Shown here: piece by piece, positions 27,207 to 36,427 of the stretch
How the letters are laid out: each line of letters begins with the position of its first letter
Numbering within the stretch: the first letter of the stretch is position 1
NCBI GenBank assembly: GCA_018267285.1
Contig: JAFDYU010000015.1
Location: forward strand, 144,599 to 208,598
Length of the DNA stretch: 64,000 bases
Reading direction: 5' to 3'
Origin: Bacteroidota bacterium
Lineage (GTDB): Bacteria > Bacteroidota > Bacteroidia > Cytophagales > Cyclobacteriaceae
Made by a program: the position numbers and the translations under genes
The notes under the pieces: model-generated
What the model was told of the DNA's origin: nothing
Databases searched by the model: none
The model's input: only the letters and a program-made list of their open reading frames with translations

Positions 27207-29795
27207 ATGAAAATCCTGAAAAAAATTGTTGTTGGGCTGTTTATTTTCATCGCTTTGTTGGTTGCTTCGGCATTTGTTTTGCCCATCGTTTTTAAAGATA
27301 AAATAAAAGCTAAAGTAGATGAAGCCATTGCCCAAAATGTGAACGCGGATGTAGTTTTTGATGTAAACAATTTCAGTCTTTCGGTGTTCAGGAATTTTCC
27401 AAACATAACGGTAGAGGTTAAAGAACTTGGCGTGTTTAATCGCGAGCCTTTTAAAGGCACTCCCTTGTTTGTAGTCAATCGGTTTGATGTTGAGGTCAAT
27501 TTAAAAGATGTAATTTTTGGCGATCAGCTTCGTGTAAAAGGGATTACACTCGTAAAACCTCAGATTAATATAAAAGTTTTAAAAGATGGCCAAGCCAATT
27601 ACAACATCACCTACCCATCGACAGATACTGTAAAAAAATCGGACGAACCCAGCAAGTTTTCTTTTGCTATTGACCGGTGGAATATTGAAAATGCCGAATT
27701 GATTTACGATGATGAAACCATGCCATTCTTCATGTCTATTAAAGGATTGAACCACAGCGGCAGTGGAAATTTTAACGATCAGCAATTTGATCTTACTACA
27801 AAAACAACTGCAGACTCGGTCAGCATGAAATATGCCGGTGCAGAATATATAAGCAACAAAAGCGCACAGATTGATGCAGTGATTCAGATCAGCGAGAATT
27901 ACGGCAAATATGTGTTTAAAGAAAATTCGGCAAAGCTGAACGAATTTGGCTTGGGCTTTGACGGCTGGTTTAAAATGAACGACAATGATTTTGGCATGGA
28001 CATAAATGTTAAAAGTCCGGAAAACTCATTTAAGAGTTTGCTCTCACTCGTTCCGGGTATGTACACCAAAGAGTTCGATAAGATAGAAACTAAGGGCAAC
28101 CTTTCCTTCAGCGGGTTTGTAAAAGGCACGTACAGCGATAAGCAAATGCCTGCATTTAACATGGATCTAAAAGTGATGGACGCCATGTTTAAATACCCCT
28201 CTGTGCCTTCGGCCGTTACCAATATTAATATGGATTTAGTGATTGATAATAAAACAGGCGTGATTGAAAACACCTTGATCAATCTAAAAAAATTTCATCT
28301 TGATTTTGGATCGAACCCGGTTGATGCACATGCGGTGGTGGAGAACCTTAAAGATTATAAAATGGATGCCAGCGTGAAGGCCGCATTGAATCTAAGTGAG
28401 ATGAGTAAAATGTTCCCGATGGAAGGAATGGAAATGAAGGGTAATTTTTCAGCAGCCGTTGAAGCCAAAGGCGTGTACGATGCGGTAAAGAAAATCCCGA
28501 TGAGCGGCTCGGCCTCATTGAAAGATTTCAGGTTTGCCTCCAATAAAATTTCATATCCCGTAACTATTCAAAGCATGGAGGCAACGTTCGACCCACAAAA
28601 AGCTGAACTTAAAAACACAAAAGGTACAATAGGCAAAAGTGATTTTGATGTAAGCGGCTCGGTAAGTAACTATATGGCCTATGCGTTTGCTAACGGTGTA
28701 ATAAGCGGAACACTGAATTTCAGCTCAACACTTCTGGATTTAAACGAATTCATGACCGATAGTGCGCCACCCGACAAAAAAGATACCACCAAACTTACGG
28801 TTATACCCGTGCCCGGCAATATTGATTTTGTGTTGCATTCCGATATAAAGACGGTAAAAATGATGGACTACACCTTAACAAATGCCATGGGCGATGTGAT
28901 TGTAAAAGATGCAGTGGCAAACATGAGTAATGTTAAATTCAACATGCTGGGTGGCGGATTTGTGGTGAATGGTGCTTACAATACCAAAGATTTACAACAT
29001 CCCAAATATGATTTCGGATTGAAGATCGACAACTTGTCGATACAAGAAGCAGCCAGTTCGTTTTCGATGATAAAAAAATATGCACCGATTGCTGGGATGG
29101 CACAAGGGAAATTCGGCACCGACTTTAAAATAAATGGCGAGCTCGGCCAAAACATGATGCCAAAACTTAACACCGTAAATGGCGATGGTCTGATAAAAAT
29201 AGCGGAAGCAGCTATCACTCAGTCAAAATTGATTTCAGGAGTAACATCACTCACCAGCTTAAAAGATGTCGACAATGTTACATTGAAAAACGTACTTATG
29301 TCGGCTACCATAAAAGATGGTAAGCTCTCGGTAAAACCCTTTAATGTAAAGTTTGGCGATTATGCCACAGCCGTTACCGGCAGTACCGCACTGGATGGTA
29401 CCATCGACTATGCTTTGAAGATGAGCGTACCTGCTGGCAAACTCGGATCGCAGTTTCAGGGGTTGATCAATCAATACACCGGATCTAATAATTCTACGTC
29501 AACAATCCCGCTCAACATTGGTTTAGGTGGCACATTTACCAATCCTAAAGCCACTTTGGTAACGCAAGAACAAAAGCAGCAAGTGAAAGAGGCCGTTACA
29601 AACGTGGCAAAAGAAAAAGGCAAAGAGGCTCTGAAACAAGCCGTTGAAAGTACACCTGCCAAAGATATTGTTAACAACATTTTGGGTGGCAAAAAAGACA
29701 CAGCCAAAGCAAAGACCGATACTTCAAAAACAAAAGTTGTACAAGATGTGCTCCAGAACAAGTTGCAAAATCTGCTGAAGCGAAAGAAGAATTAA
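27207..29795 (+). CDS. AsmA-like (bridge-type lipid transport) protein
   Basis: An 862-residue protein with one N-terminal membrane anchor (about 5-28) and a long periplasmic part made of beta strands. The N-terminal IFKDKIKAKVDEAIAQNVNAD-type opening, FRNFPNITVEVKELGV and the C-terminal GLGGTFTNPKATLV are AsmA-family marks. AsmA/TamB/YhdP-type proteins form hydrophobic grooves that carry phospholipids toward the outer membrane; that role is inferred by family here. The C-terminal 70 residues are Lys-rich and probably disordered. It lies between aldehyde dehydrogenase and hutF with no obvious partners. Confidence 0.85.
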   Translation: MKILKKIVVGLFIFIALLVASAFVLPIVFKDKIKAKVDEAIAQNVNADVVFDVNNFSLSVFRNFPNITVEVKELGVFNREPFKGTPLFVVNRFDVEVNLKDVIFGDQLRVKGITLVKPQINIKVLKDGQANYNITYPSTDTVKKSDEPSKFSFAIDRWNIENAELIYDDETMPFFMSIKGLNHSGSGNFNDQQFDLTTKTTADSVSMKYAGAEYISNKSAQIDAVIQISENYGKYVFKENSAKLNEFGLGFDGWFKMNDNDFGMDINVKSPENSFKSLLSLVPGMYTKEFDKIETKGNLSFSGFVKGTYSDKQMPAFNMDLKVMDAMFKYPSVPSAVTNINMDLVIDNKTGVIENTLINLKKFHLDFGSNPVDAHAVVENLKDYKMDASVKAALNLSEMSKMFPMEGMEMKGNFSAAVEAKGVYDAVKKIPMSGSASLKDFRFASNKISYPVTIQSMEATFDPQKAELKNTKGTIGKSDFDVSGSVSNYMAYAFANGVISGTLNFSSTLLDLNEFMTDSAPPDKKDTTKLTVIPVPGNIDFVLHSDIKTVKMMDYTLTNAMGDVIVKDAVANMSNVKFNMLGGGFVVNGAYNTKDLQHPKYDFGLKIDNLSIQEAASSFSMIKKYAPIAGMAQGKFGTDFKINGELGQNMMPKLNTVNGDGLIKIAEAAITQSKLISGVTSLTSLKDVDNVTLKNVLMSATIKDGKLSVKPFNVKFGDYATAVTGSTALDGTIDYALKMSVPAGKLGSQFQGLINQYTGSNNSTSTIPLNIGLGGTFTNPKATLVTQEQKQQVKEAVTNVAKEKGKEALKQAVESTPAKDIVNNILGGKKDTAKAKTDTSKTKVVQDVLQNKLQNLLKRKKN

Positions 29796-29828
29796 TAAAT
29801 TTTAATTGACGAGAAAAAAAATCTTTTG

Positions 29829-31232
29829 ATGAGAAACGAGCAAACCGAGCCCGGTCACAAGGGCGAGGGATTAAACTATTTCCGCTTCACTTCTTTATTT
29901 CAACGCGAAGGCTGGCTCCCCCCCACGTATGTTGGAGTTGACGAACAAGGAATCATTCACTATTTATCTCAAGAAAATCCGGGAGGAGATGTAGAAACCG
30001 TAGATGGTTTTGCGCTGCCGGGATTTCAAAATGCACACTCACACGCATTTCAATATGCTATGGCAGGCCTTGCAGAAAATCACCCTGCCGGAACAGACGA
30101 TGATTTTTGGACCTGGCGCGAGGAAATGTATAAGTGCGCTTTATCGATTGATCCCGATCAGGCCGAAGCCATTGCCGCCATGCTCTATGCAGAAATGTTG
30201 CGTGTTGGCTACACACACGTAGCAGAATTTCATTACGTGCATCACGGTAAAGATGGCAGCCCCTATTCTAACCTTGCCGAAATGGGCGAACGAATGGTTG
30301 CGGCCGCAAAAACTGCCGGAATAAAAATAACGTTAGTCCCGGTTTTTTATCAAAAGGGAAATTTCGGACAAGACCCTCAGCCGCGGCAGCGCAGGTTTAT
30401 TTCCAAAAAAGTTGACGACTACTTTAAGCTCATCGAATCTTCGAAACGGGCTTTAAAAAGATACGAAAGTGCTTCACTCGGTTACAGTATTCATTCCTTG
30501 AGGGCGGTAGATCTCAACGACATCAAAATAACATTTAAAACGATGCCAAAGAATGTGCCCTTCCACATTCACGTTTCAGAACAAAAAAAAGAAATAAACG
30601 ATTGTCTGGTTTTTTGCGGTAAACGCCCGATGCAATGGCTGTTGGAAAATCTTCCGGTAGATGAATATTTTCATTTGGTGCACTCCACGCACCTCGATGA
30701 CCATGAGCTAAAAACGCTCGCAACGTCAAAAGCCAACGTGGTGCTCTGTCCGTCCACAGAAGGCAACCTTGGTGATGGTATTTTCCGGATGAAAGAATTT
30801 GTAAAACAAGGCGGCCGTTGGAGCATTGGAACCGACAGCCACATTGGTCTTAATCCGTTAGAAGAATTCCGGATGATCGATTACAGACAAAGGCTGATCA
30901 CCAACCAACGCAATACGTTTGAGGGCGATGCCGCTTCGTATATGGTTAACGAGTCGGTTGCTTCCGGACGAAAAGCTATGGGTATTGCATCTTCCAATAA
31001 CTTTGAAATAGGTAAACCCCTAGATGCCGTGGTGTATAATGCCAAGTCTCACCTGTTGGCCGATACGTCTTCAAAAAATCTTCTTTCAACCCTCGTTTTC
31101 ACATCCGACTCCAGCCGCACACTCGGCACCCTTGTAAACGGCAAATGGGTGGTGAAACAACAGCATCATCAACACGGGAAATCTATCAAAGAAAACTTCA
31201 GCAAGGCAATTCGCGAATTGAAAAATCGATAA
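29829..31232 (+). CDS. hutF: Formimidoylglutamate deiminase HutF
   Basis: Zinc amidohydrolase that deaminates N-formimino-L-glutamate in the five-step histidine degradation route. The 467-residue protein shows NAHSHAFQYAMAGLAE (metal HxH), THVAEFHYVHH, VPFHIHVSEQKKEINDC, VHSTHLD, CPSTEGNLGDGIF and GTDSHIGLNPLEE; these long motifs agree well with HutF. The ATG at 29829 is preferred over an in-frame TTG just before it. HutH, HutU and HutI are not in the window, so it is an orphan here. A related guanine- or atrazine-type deaminase is less likely. Confidence 0.85.
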   Translation: MRNEQTEPGHKGEGLNYFRFTSLFQREGWLPPTYVGVDEQGIIHYLSQENPGGDVETVDGFALPGFQNAHSHAFQYAMAGLAENHPAGTDDDFWTWREEMYKCALSIDPDQAEAIAAMLYAEMLRVGYTHVAEFHYVHHGKDGSPYSNLAEMGERMVAAAKTAGIKITLVPVFYQKGNFGQDPQPRQRRFISKKVDDYFKLIESSKRALKRYESASLGYSIHSLRAVDLNDIKITFKTMPKNVPFHIHVSEQKKEINDCLVFCGKRPMQWLLENLPVDEYFHLVHSTHLDDHELKTLATSKANVVLCPSTEGNLGDGIFRMKEFVKQGGRWSIGTDSHIGLNPLEEFRMIDYRQRLITNQRNTFEGDAASYMVNESVASGRKAMGIASSNNFEIGKPLDAVVYNAKSHLLADTSSKNLLSTLVFTSDSSRTLGTLVNGKWVVKQQHHQHGKSIKENFSKAIRELKNR

Positions 31233-31254
31233 ATGACCAGCCCAAACTATTTAT

Positions 31255-31262
31255 TACTTTAG
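31255..31262 (+). promoter_or_regulatory. Possible promoter -7 box for exonuclease-rnr-prenyl synthase
   Basis: TACTTTAG matches TAnnTTTG in seven of eight positions, 16 nt before the ATG at 31279. A suitable -33 element is not obvious. Confidence 0.35.
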
Positions 31263-31278
31263 TAAATAATTTTGACAC

Positions 31279-31995
31279 ATGGCCCCAGAACTTCGCGACA
31301 TTCTTTTCCTTGATATTGAAACCATAGGGATGGTTGAACACCATGACCAGTTGAACGAAAGGTTCAAAACACAATGGGCGCGCAAGGCAAGTTTTCTCAA
31401 ACGCGAAGAAGGGCAATCGGATGAAGACTTGTTTCACGACCGTGCCGGAATCTATGCCGAGTTTGGAAAAATCATCGTTGTAGCAATTGGCAAGTTTACC
31501 GAAAATGAAAATGGAACATTGATTTTCAAAACGAAATCGTTTGCCAACTCTGACGAGAAAAAATTACTTGAAGATTTTAAGTCCATTCTCGATAAAACCG
31601 ATTTAACTAAAACAAAATTGTGCGCACACAACGGCAAAGAATTTGATTTCCCTTATTTAAGCAGGCGCATGCTGGTGAACGGAATTATGTTGCCCTCGTT
31701 GTTAAATCTGGCCGGAACAAAAAAATGGGAAGTACCTCACCTCGATACCATGGAAATGTGGAAATTTGGTGACTACAAACACTTCACGTCACTCGAACTG
31801 CTGTTGGCGTTGTTCAACATTCCAACTAGCAAAGGCCGTATGGATGGCTCTATGGTAAACACGGTTTATTACAAAGAGAAAAACCTTTCAAAGATTACAG
31901 AATATTGCGTGGCCGATGTAGTGGCCATTGCTCAGTTGTATTTGAAGATGAAGGGCTTACCCTTGATGGAAGAAAAAAATATTGTCTCATCGTAA
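31279..31995 (+). CDS. DEDD-type 3'-5' exonuclease (RNase H-like fold)
   Basis: A 238-residue cytoplasmic protein. The metal-binding acids of the DEDD superfamily are visible: D and E in FLDIETIG (about 10-15), D in HNGKEFDFPYLSRR (about 122) and the last D in YCVADVVAIAQLY (about 215). A Tyr precedes that final Asp by three residues, in line with the DEDDy subclass. It resembles the predicted PolB-type exonucleases found alone in Bacteroidota. It is followed after 10 nt by RNase R, so a role in nucleic acid turnover is plausible, substrate unknown. Confidence 0.85.
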   Translation: MAPELRDILFLDIETIGMVEHHDQLNERFKTQWARKASFLKREEGQSDEDLFHDRAGIYAEFGKIIVVAIGKFTENENGTLIFKTKSFANSDEKKLLEDFKSILDKTDLTKTKLCAHNGKEFDFPYLSRRMLVNGIMLPSLLNLAGTKKWEVPHLDTMEMWKFGDYKHFTSLELLLALFNIPTSKGRMDGSMVNTVYYKEKNLSKITEYCVADVVAIAQLYLKMKGLPLMEEKNIVSS

Positions 31996-32005
31996 CAAAT
32001 TGTTG

Positions 32006-34156
32006 ATGCCAAAAAAAAAATTCAAAGAAAAAAAATCGAAGAAAGAGAAAGAACAGAAAAGTTCTATCCACAAAGCCGTTGTCAAACTGCTGAACGAAAA
32101 CCCCGGCAAAGCTTTCGACTTCAAACAAATAGCACGAAAAGTAGGAGCTAAAAATAAACTGGCCAACCAAGAAATTTTTGAAACGCTTGATTCACTCGTT
32201 GAAGAAGGAAGAATCCGGCAGCTGGCCAACGGCAGCTATGCCACCACAAAAAAATCGGATACAATTATAGGCCGAGTGGATCATGTTAACCCACGATTTG
32301 CTTACGTTGTCACCGGAATAGAAGGTCAGAAAGATATTTATGTAAAGACGCGAGATCTTGGCTCGGCTTTCCATGGCGATAAAGTTGAGGTGGAATTACT
32401 AAGTAAACGAACCGGAGAAAGCCCCGAGGGCCGCGTAACAGAAATTCTTGAGCGCGGGCGCAAGCGTTTTGTAGGCCGCCTCGAGTTGTCGAAAGGATTT
32501 GCTTTTATCATTCCCGACTTTAAAAAAATCTACACCGACTTTTTTGTTTACCAAGAAAACATTCATGACGCAAAGACCAACGACAAGGTTTTATTTGAGG
32601 TAACGCGCTGGCCCGAAGGCGATAAAAGCCCAGAGGCAAAAATTATCGAGATACTGGGAAAAGCAGGCGAAAACGAAGCCGAGATCCACTCCATCATGGC
32701 AGAATTCGATTTGCCTTTTCGTTTTCCTGACAACGTATTGCACGAATCGGAAAAGATAAGCGAGACAATTCAGGTCGAAGAAATTAAAAAGCGATGGGAT
32801 TTCAGAAATACGTTAACGTTTACCATCGACCCGGAAGATGCCAAAGATTTTGACGATGCCATTTCGGTTAAAAAACTGGACAACGGAAATTATGAAATAG
32901 GCGTGCACATTGCCGATGTAACCCACTACGTAAGGCCCAATACCGTACTTGATGATGATGCGTACGATCGGGCAACTTCGGTTTACTTGGTAGACCGCAC
33001 CGTGCCCATGCTTCCCGAAAAGCTGAGCAACGGACTTTGTTCTTTACGTCCCAACGAAGACAAGCTTACGTTTGCTGCCGTTTTTGAAATGGATACGAAC
33101 GCCAAAGTGATCAGCGAAAAATTTGGCCGCACCGTAATCCATTCCGATTATCGGTTTACGTACGAAAACGCGCAAGAAGGAATTGAAACCGGAAACGGGA
33201 ATTTTGCAACCGAATTAAAAACGCTGAACGAGCTCGCCATAAAGTTGCGCAAACAACGATTTAAAAACGGAGCTGTAAATTTTGAAACCAGCGAAGTGAA
33301 ATTTAAACTCGATGAAAAAGGGAAACCCCTTTCGGTAGTGCCCAAAATCAGAAAAGATGCACACAAACTGGTGGAAGAATTTATGCTGTTGGCGAACAAA
33401 GCGGTGGCAACATTTATTTATAAGTTAAAGAAAAGCGAAGGCAAAAACACGTTTGTTTATCGCATACACGATTCGCCCGATCCGGAAAAAGTTCGCGACT
33501 TCTCGCTGTTCGCCCGGCAGTTTGGTCATAAAATCAATCCCGATGATCATAATATATCCCGGTCACTAAATTCATTGATGGACGAAATCGAAGGTAAACC
33601 CGAACAGAATGTGTTGCAATCGTTGGCCGTACGCGCTATGACCAAAGCAAAATACACCACCGAGGCAAAGGGGCATTTCGGGTTGGCGTTCAATCATTAT
33701 ACACATTTTACTTCGCCCATCAGGCGATATCCCGATATGATGGTACACCGGTTGCTGCAACATTACTTGGATGAAGGAAAGCCGGCAAACAAAAGCGAGC
33801 TCGAAGAAAAATGTATTCACAGCAGCGAACGCGAGAAACGCGCAGCCGATGCCGAGCGAGCTTCCATCAAATACAAGCAGGTGGAATTTATGAGCATGGC
33901 CGCTGATAAATTGTATAACGGAATTATCACGGGCGTAACCGACTTTGGCATTTTTGTGGAGATTGTAGAAACCAAGTGCGAGGGGATGGTGCGGCTGGCC
34001 GATATGAAAGATGATTTTTATGAACTGGATGAAAAAAATTATCGCGTGATTGGCCGCAGAAGAAATAAAATTTACCGATTGGGGGACAAGGTGGAAGTGC
34101 GGGTTAAAAAGACGGATGTTGACAGAAGGATGATCGATCTGATATTTGAAGATTGA
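32006..34156 (+). CDS. rnr: Ribonuclease R
   Basis: Processive 3'-5' exoribonuclease that degrades structured RNA. From the ATG at 32006 it has 716 residues: a Lys/Glu-rich start (MPKKKFKEKKSKKEKEQKSS), a winged-helix segment (about 20-75), two cold-shock domains, the RNB catalytic domain with TIDPEDAKDFDDAISV (about residue 270), HFTSPIRRYPDMMVHR, and a C-terminal S1 domain (about 640-716, YNGIITGVTDFGIFVEI). The frame extends a little upstream to a TTG, but that would overlap the exonuclease gene. Confidence 0.96.
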   Translation: MPKKKFKEKKSKKEKEQKSSIHKAVVKLLNENPGKAFDFKQIARKVGAKNKLANQEIFETLDSLVEEGRIRQLANGSYATTKKSDTIIGRVDHVNPRFAYVVTGIEGQKDIYVKTRDLGSAFHGDKVEVELLSKRTGESPEGRVTEILERGRKRFVGRLELSKGFAFIIPDFKKIYTDFFVYQENIHDAKTNDKVLFEVTRWPEGDKSPEAKIIEILGKAGENEAEIHSIMAEFDLPFRFPDNVLHESEKISETIQVEEIKKRWDFRNTLTFTIDPEDAKDFDDAISVKKLDNGNYEIGVHIADVTHYVRPNTVLDDDAYDRATSVYLVDRTVPMLPEKLSNGLCSLRPNEDKLTFAAVFEMDTNAKVISEKFGRTVIHSDYRFTYENAQEGIETGNGNFATELKTLNELAIKLRKQRFKNGAVNFETSEVKFKLDEKGKPLSVVPKIRKDAHKLVEEFMLLANKAVATFIYKLKKSEGKNTFVYRIHDSPDPEKVRDFSLFARQFGHKINPDDHNISRSLNSLMDEIEGKPEQNVLQSLAVRAMTKAKYTTEAKGHFGLAFNHYTHFTSPIRRYPDMMVHRLLQHYLDEGKPANKSELEEKCIHSSEREKRAADAERASIKYKQVEFMSMAADKLYNGIITGVTDFGIFVEIVETKCEGMVRLADMKDDFYELDEKNYRVIGRRRNKIYRLGDKVEVRVKKTDVDRRMIDLIFED

Positions 34157-34158
34157 TT

Positions 34159-35121
34159 ATGGTGAAAAAATTTCTTCCGCTTATCGAAGCCGAAATCAAG
34201 AAACAGCAGTTTGGTTCACAGCCCGAATCTCTTTATGAGCCCATCCGGTATATTATGACCTTGGGCGGAAAAAGGATGAGGCCACTGCTAACATGCCTCG
34301 GGTATTCCCTTTTTAAATCCGATGTAGAAAAAATTATTCCGTATGCAGTTGCAGTCGAAGCCTTTCACAACTTTACACTGCTTCACGATGACATCATGGA
34401 CCGCGCACCTTTGCGTAGAGGGAAAAAGACTGTGCATGAAAAATGGGGCGTGAACACCGCAATTCTTTCGGGCGATGTAATGCTGGTGAAAGTGTATGAA
34501 ATGTTTCTAAAGCTTGAAGAAAAAAAACTGAAGCGTGTACACAAAGCGTTCAATCAATGTGCTGCCGAAGTATGCGAAGGCCAGCAGTGGGATATGGAGT
34601 TTGAAAAGCGGTCAAGCGTATCAGAAACAGAGTACCTTGAAATGATCCGAAAGAAAACAGCGGTGCTGCTTGGTTTCAGCCTTGAACTGGGGGCTGTACT
34701 TGCCGGTGCGCCTGAAAAAGATTGTAAAAGGCTTAAAAATTTTGGAGTAAACGTGGGCATTGGATTTCAGTTAAAGGATGATTTGCTCGATGTGTATGCC
34801 GATAAAAAAAAATTTGGAAAACAGGTAGGTGGTGATATTATCGCCAATAAAAAAACGTATTTACTGATCAAAGCTTTCGAAAAAGCAAAGGGGAAACAGA
34901 AGAAAGAATTAGAAAGCTGGATTTCAACAAAAAAATTTAATTCAAAAAAGAAAATTATAGCGGTAACCACTATTTATGATGATCTGGGCATCAAACAGAT
35001 TACCGAACGGAAAATGAATCATTATTTTGAGCTGGGGTTTGCTGACTTAGCCAAACTAAAAAATAAAAAGGCGAACTCCATTTCAGAGTTCGCCAGGAGT
35101 TTGATCGATCGGGAGTCTTAA
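34159..35121 (+). CDS. Polyprenyl (geranylgeranyl/farnesyl-type) diphosphate synthase
   Basis: Trans-prenyltransferase that extends isoprenoid diphosphates. The 320-residue protein has both aspartate-rich motifs: DDIMD at 77-81 and DDLLD at 207-211 within GFQLKDDLLDVYAD. LGGKRMRP binds the homoallylic substrate. Aromatic and bulky residues before the first motif (FHNFTLLH) do not settle chain length. The start at ATG 34159 is 2 nt after the rnr stop. Its last 18 codons contain the hairpin used as terminator by the convergent redoxin gene. Confidence 0.93.
   Translation: MVKKFLPLIEAEIKKQQFGSQPESLYEPIRYIMTLGGKRMRPLLTCLGYSLFKSDVEKIIPYAVAVEAFHNFTLLHDDIMDRAPLRRGKKTVHEKWGVNTAILSGDVMLVKVYEMFLKLEEKKLKRVHKAFNQCAAEVCEGQQWDMEFEKRSSVSETEYLEMIRKKTAVLLGFSLELGAVLAGAPEKDCKRLKNFGVNVGIGFQLKDDLLDVYADKKKFGKQVGGDIIANKKTYLLIKAFEKAKGKQKKELESWISTKKFNSKKKIIAVTTIYDDLGIKQITERKMNHYFELGFADLAKLKNKKANSISEFARSLIDRES
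35058..35094 (-). terminator. Intrinsic terminator for the redoxin gene, inside the convergent coding region
   Basis: GGCGAACTC (35070-35078) and GAGTTCGCC (35086-35094) form a perfect nine-pair stem with a 7-nt loop. Read on the minus strand it is followed by a T-rich tract TTTTTATTTTTT, the classic terminator form. The stem begins 29 nt past the redoxin stop but lies wholly within the last codons of the prenyl synthase gene. Confidence 0.85.
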
Positions 35122-35122
35122 A

Positions 35123-35728
35123 TCACGAATCTTTCCACTTGATGCTGCAACCGATGGCTTTTGTTTTTGGGTTCGCAATAGTTTTGCCTGCAAGCAAATC
35201 GCCAACGGCAGCTTCAACAAACCGCTGCTTAACTTTAGAAGGGTTGCTGGCATCATCAATCGCTCCGATATAAGCCACCGTAAACGCACTGCCGGTATTT
35301 TTCAAGATGAAAACATGGGGTGTGTTGGTAGGCATGAATTTTTTCACAGTCTCCTGCGACTCATCGTACAAATAAGGGAAATCATATTTATGACTTTTAG
35401 CATACTGCTTCATTTCATCAAACGATTCTTCTTCAACCACCTCGGCCGAATTAGGATTGATCAGCATCACCTGAAATCCCTGCGAGGCAAATTTTTTATG
35501 CAAAGCTATAATCCTTGAATTATAGGCCTTCGACATGGGGCAGGTGTTGCAATCGAAAATCAGGATGATGCCTTTGGATTTGTTGTAGTCTGCAAGGGCT
35601 ACCGACTTATCGTCCACATTTTTTAATTTGAAATCCAGGACAGTATCGCCCAGCTGATACCCGCTGGGTGCAGGGCGTAGGGCTGTGAGGCCAAGCAGAA
35701 CAAGAGAAAAAACAAACCACTTTTTCAT
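35123..35728 (-). CDS. Redoxin-domain (AhpC/TSA-like) thioredoxin-fold protein
   Basis: A 201-residue exported protein with a signal peptide (about 1-20). The thioredoxin-fold core has LIFDCNTCPMSKAYNSRI with a CxxC pair (C60/C63), PYLYDESQETVKKFMPTNTPHVFIL and a cis-Pro region. The C-terminal GCSIKW motif is typical of the peroxiredoxin-like group common in Bacteroidota. It is probably a periplasmic thiol oxidoreductase; peroxide reduction is not shown. It converges with the prenyl synthase with a single base between the stop codons. Confidence 0.87.
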   Translation of the reverse strand: MKKWFVFSLVLLGLTALRPAPSGYQLGDTVLDFKLKNVDDKSVALADYNKSKGIILIFDCNTCPMSKAYNSRIIALHKKFASQGFQVMLINPNSAEVVEEESFDEMKQYAKSHKYDFPYLYDESQETVKKFMPTNTPHVFILKNTGSAFTVAYIGAIDDASNPSKVKQRFVEAAVGDLLAGKTIANPKTKAIGCSIKWKDS

Positions 35729-35752
35729 TTTTTGTAAAATTTAAGGTTCAAT

Positions 35753-36427
35753 TTATTGATCGGCCAACGTAATTTCAAACGGTATTTTTTTGTACGGTTT
35801 TTCGGTGTTGTAAACTTTAACGGTTGCTATTTTATCGATTACTTCAAGCCCTTCAACCACTTCCCCAAAAACGGTGTATTTTCCATCGAGCGACATTTCA
35901 CCGCCTAATGTGGTGTAGATCGCTTTTTGTTCTGCCGGAAGCGAGAGATGAAACGATTTTTCGTCCTCTTCATATTCCCACGCAGCGTATTTGCTTCCGT
36001 GTACAATATAAAATTCGGTAGAAGAAGATTCTTTGCCCGGGTTGTTTTCATCGAGCCGAGCCATGGCAACCGCACCTTTTTTATGATAATACTTCGAATT
36101 GAATTCGGCCGGTATGGTGTAGTTGAATTTCTTTTGAGGTACACCGCCTTGCACCACAAACTTCTCAACTATGCGATAGAACTCCGCATTTTCGTAGTAT
36201 CCATCTTTGATCAGCTTGATAAAGTTTGCCCTGTGCAACGGAGTTTCATCGTAGAGTTTGATTTTGATCGTTCCATAACCCGTTTCTATAATCACCGTGT
36301 TTTCGGGGTTTTGTTTACCATATTCCGTAAGGATTGCCCGTTTGTTTTCATTGGTAACTAAAATCGTCTCCCGTTTGCCACAGCCTATTATCGCTGAAAA
36401 GAGAAGGGAAAACCAAACTATTTTCAT
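35753..36427 (-). CDS. Lipoprotein peptidyl-prolyl isomerase (cyclophilin type)
   Basis: A 224-residue cyclophilin with lipobox AIIGC (Cys at about 16), so it is likely membrane-anchored in the envelope. Family marks include VIIETGYGTIKIKLYDETPLHRANF, FYRIVEKFVVQGG, GAVAMARLDENNPGKESSSTEFYIV and YTVFGEVVEGLEVIDKI. An insertion at about 150-175 (AAWEYEEDEKSFHLSLPAEQ) lengthens a loop compared with compact bacterial cyclophilins. It catalyses proline isomerisation in exported proteins. Its ATG overlaps the TlpA-like gene stop by 4 nt. Confidence 0.93.
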   Translation of the reverse strand: MKIVWFSLLFSAIIGCGKRETILVTNENKRAILTEYGKQNPENTVIIETGYGTIKIKLYDETPLHRANFIKLIKDGYYENAEFYRIVEKFVVQGGVPQKKFNYTIPAEFNSKYYHKKGAVAMARLDENNPGKESSSTEFYIVHGSKYAAWEYEEDEKSFHLSLPAEQKAIYTTLGGEMSLDGKYTVFGEVVEGLEVIDKIATVKVYNTEKPYKKIPFEITLADQ

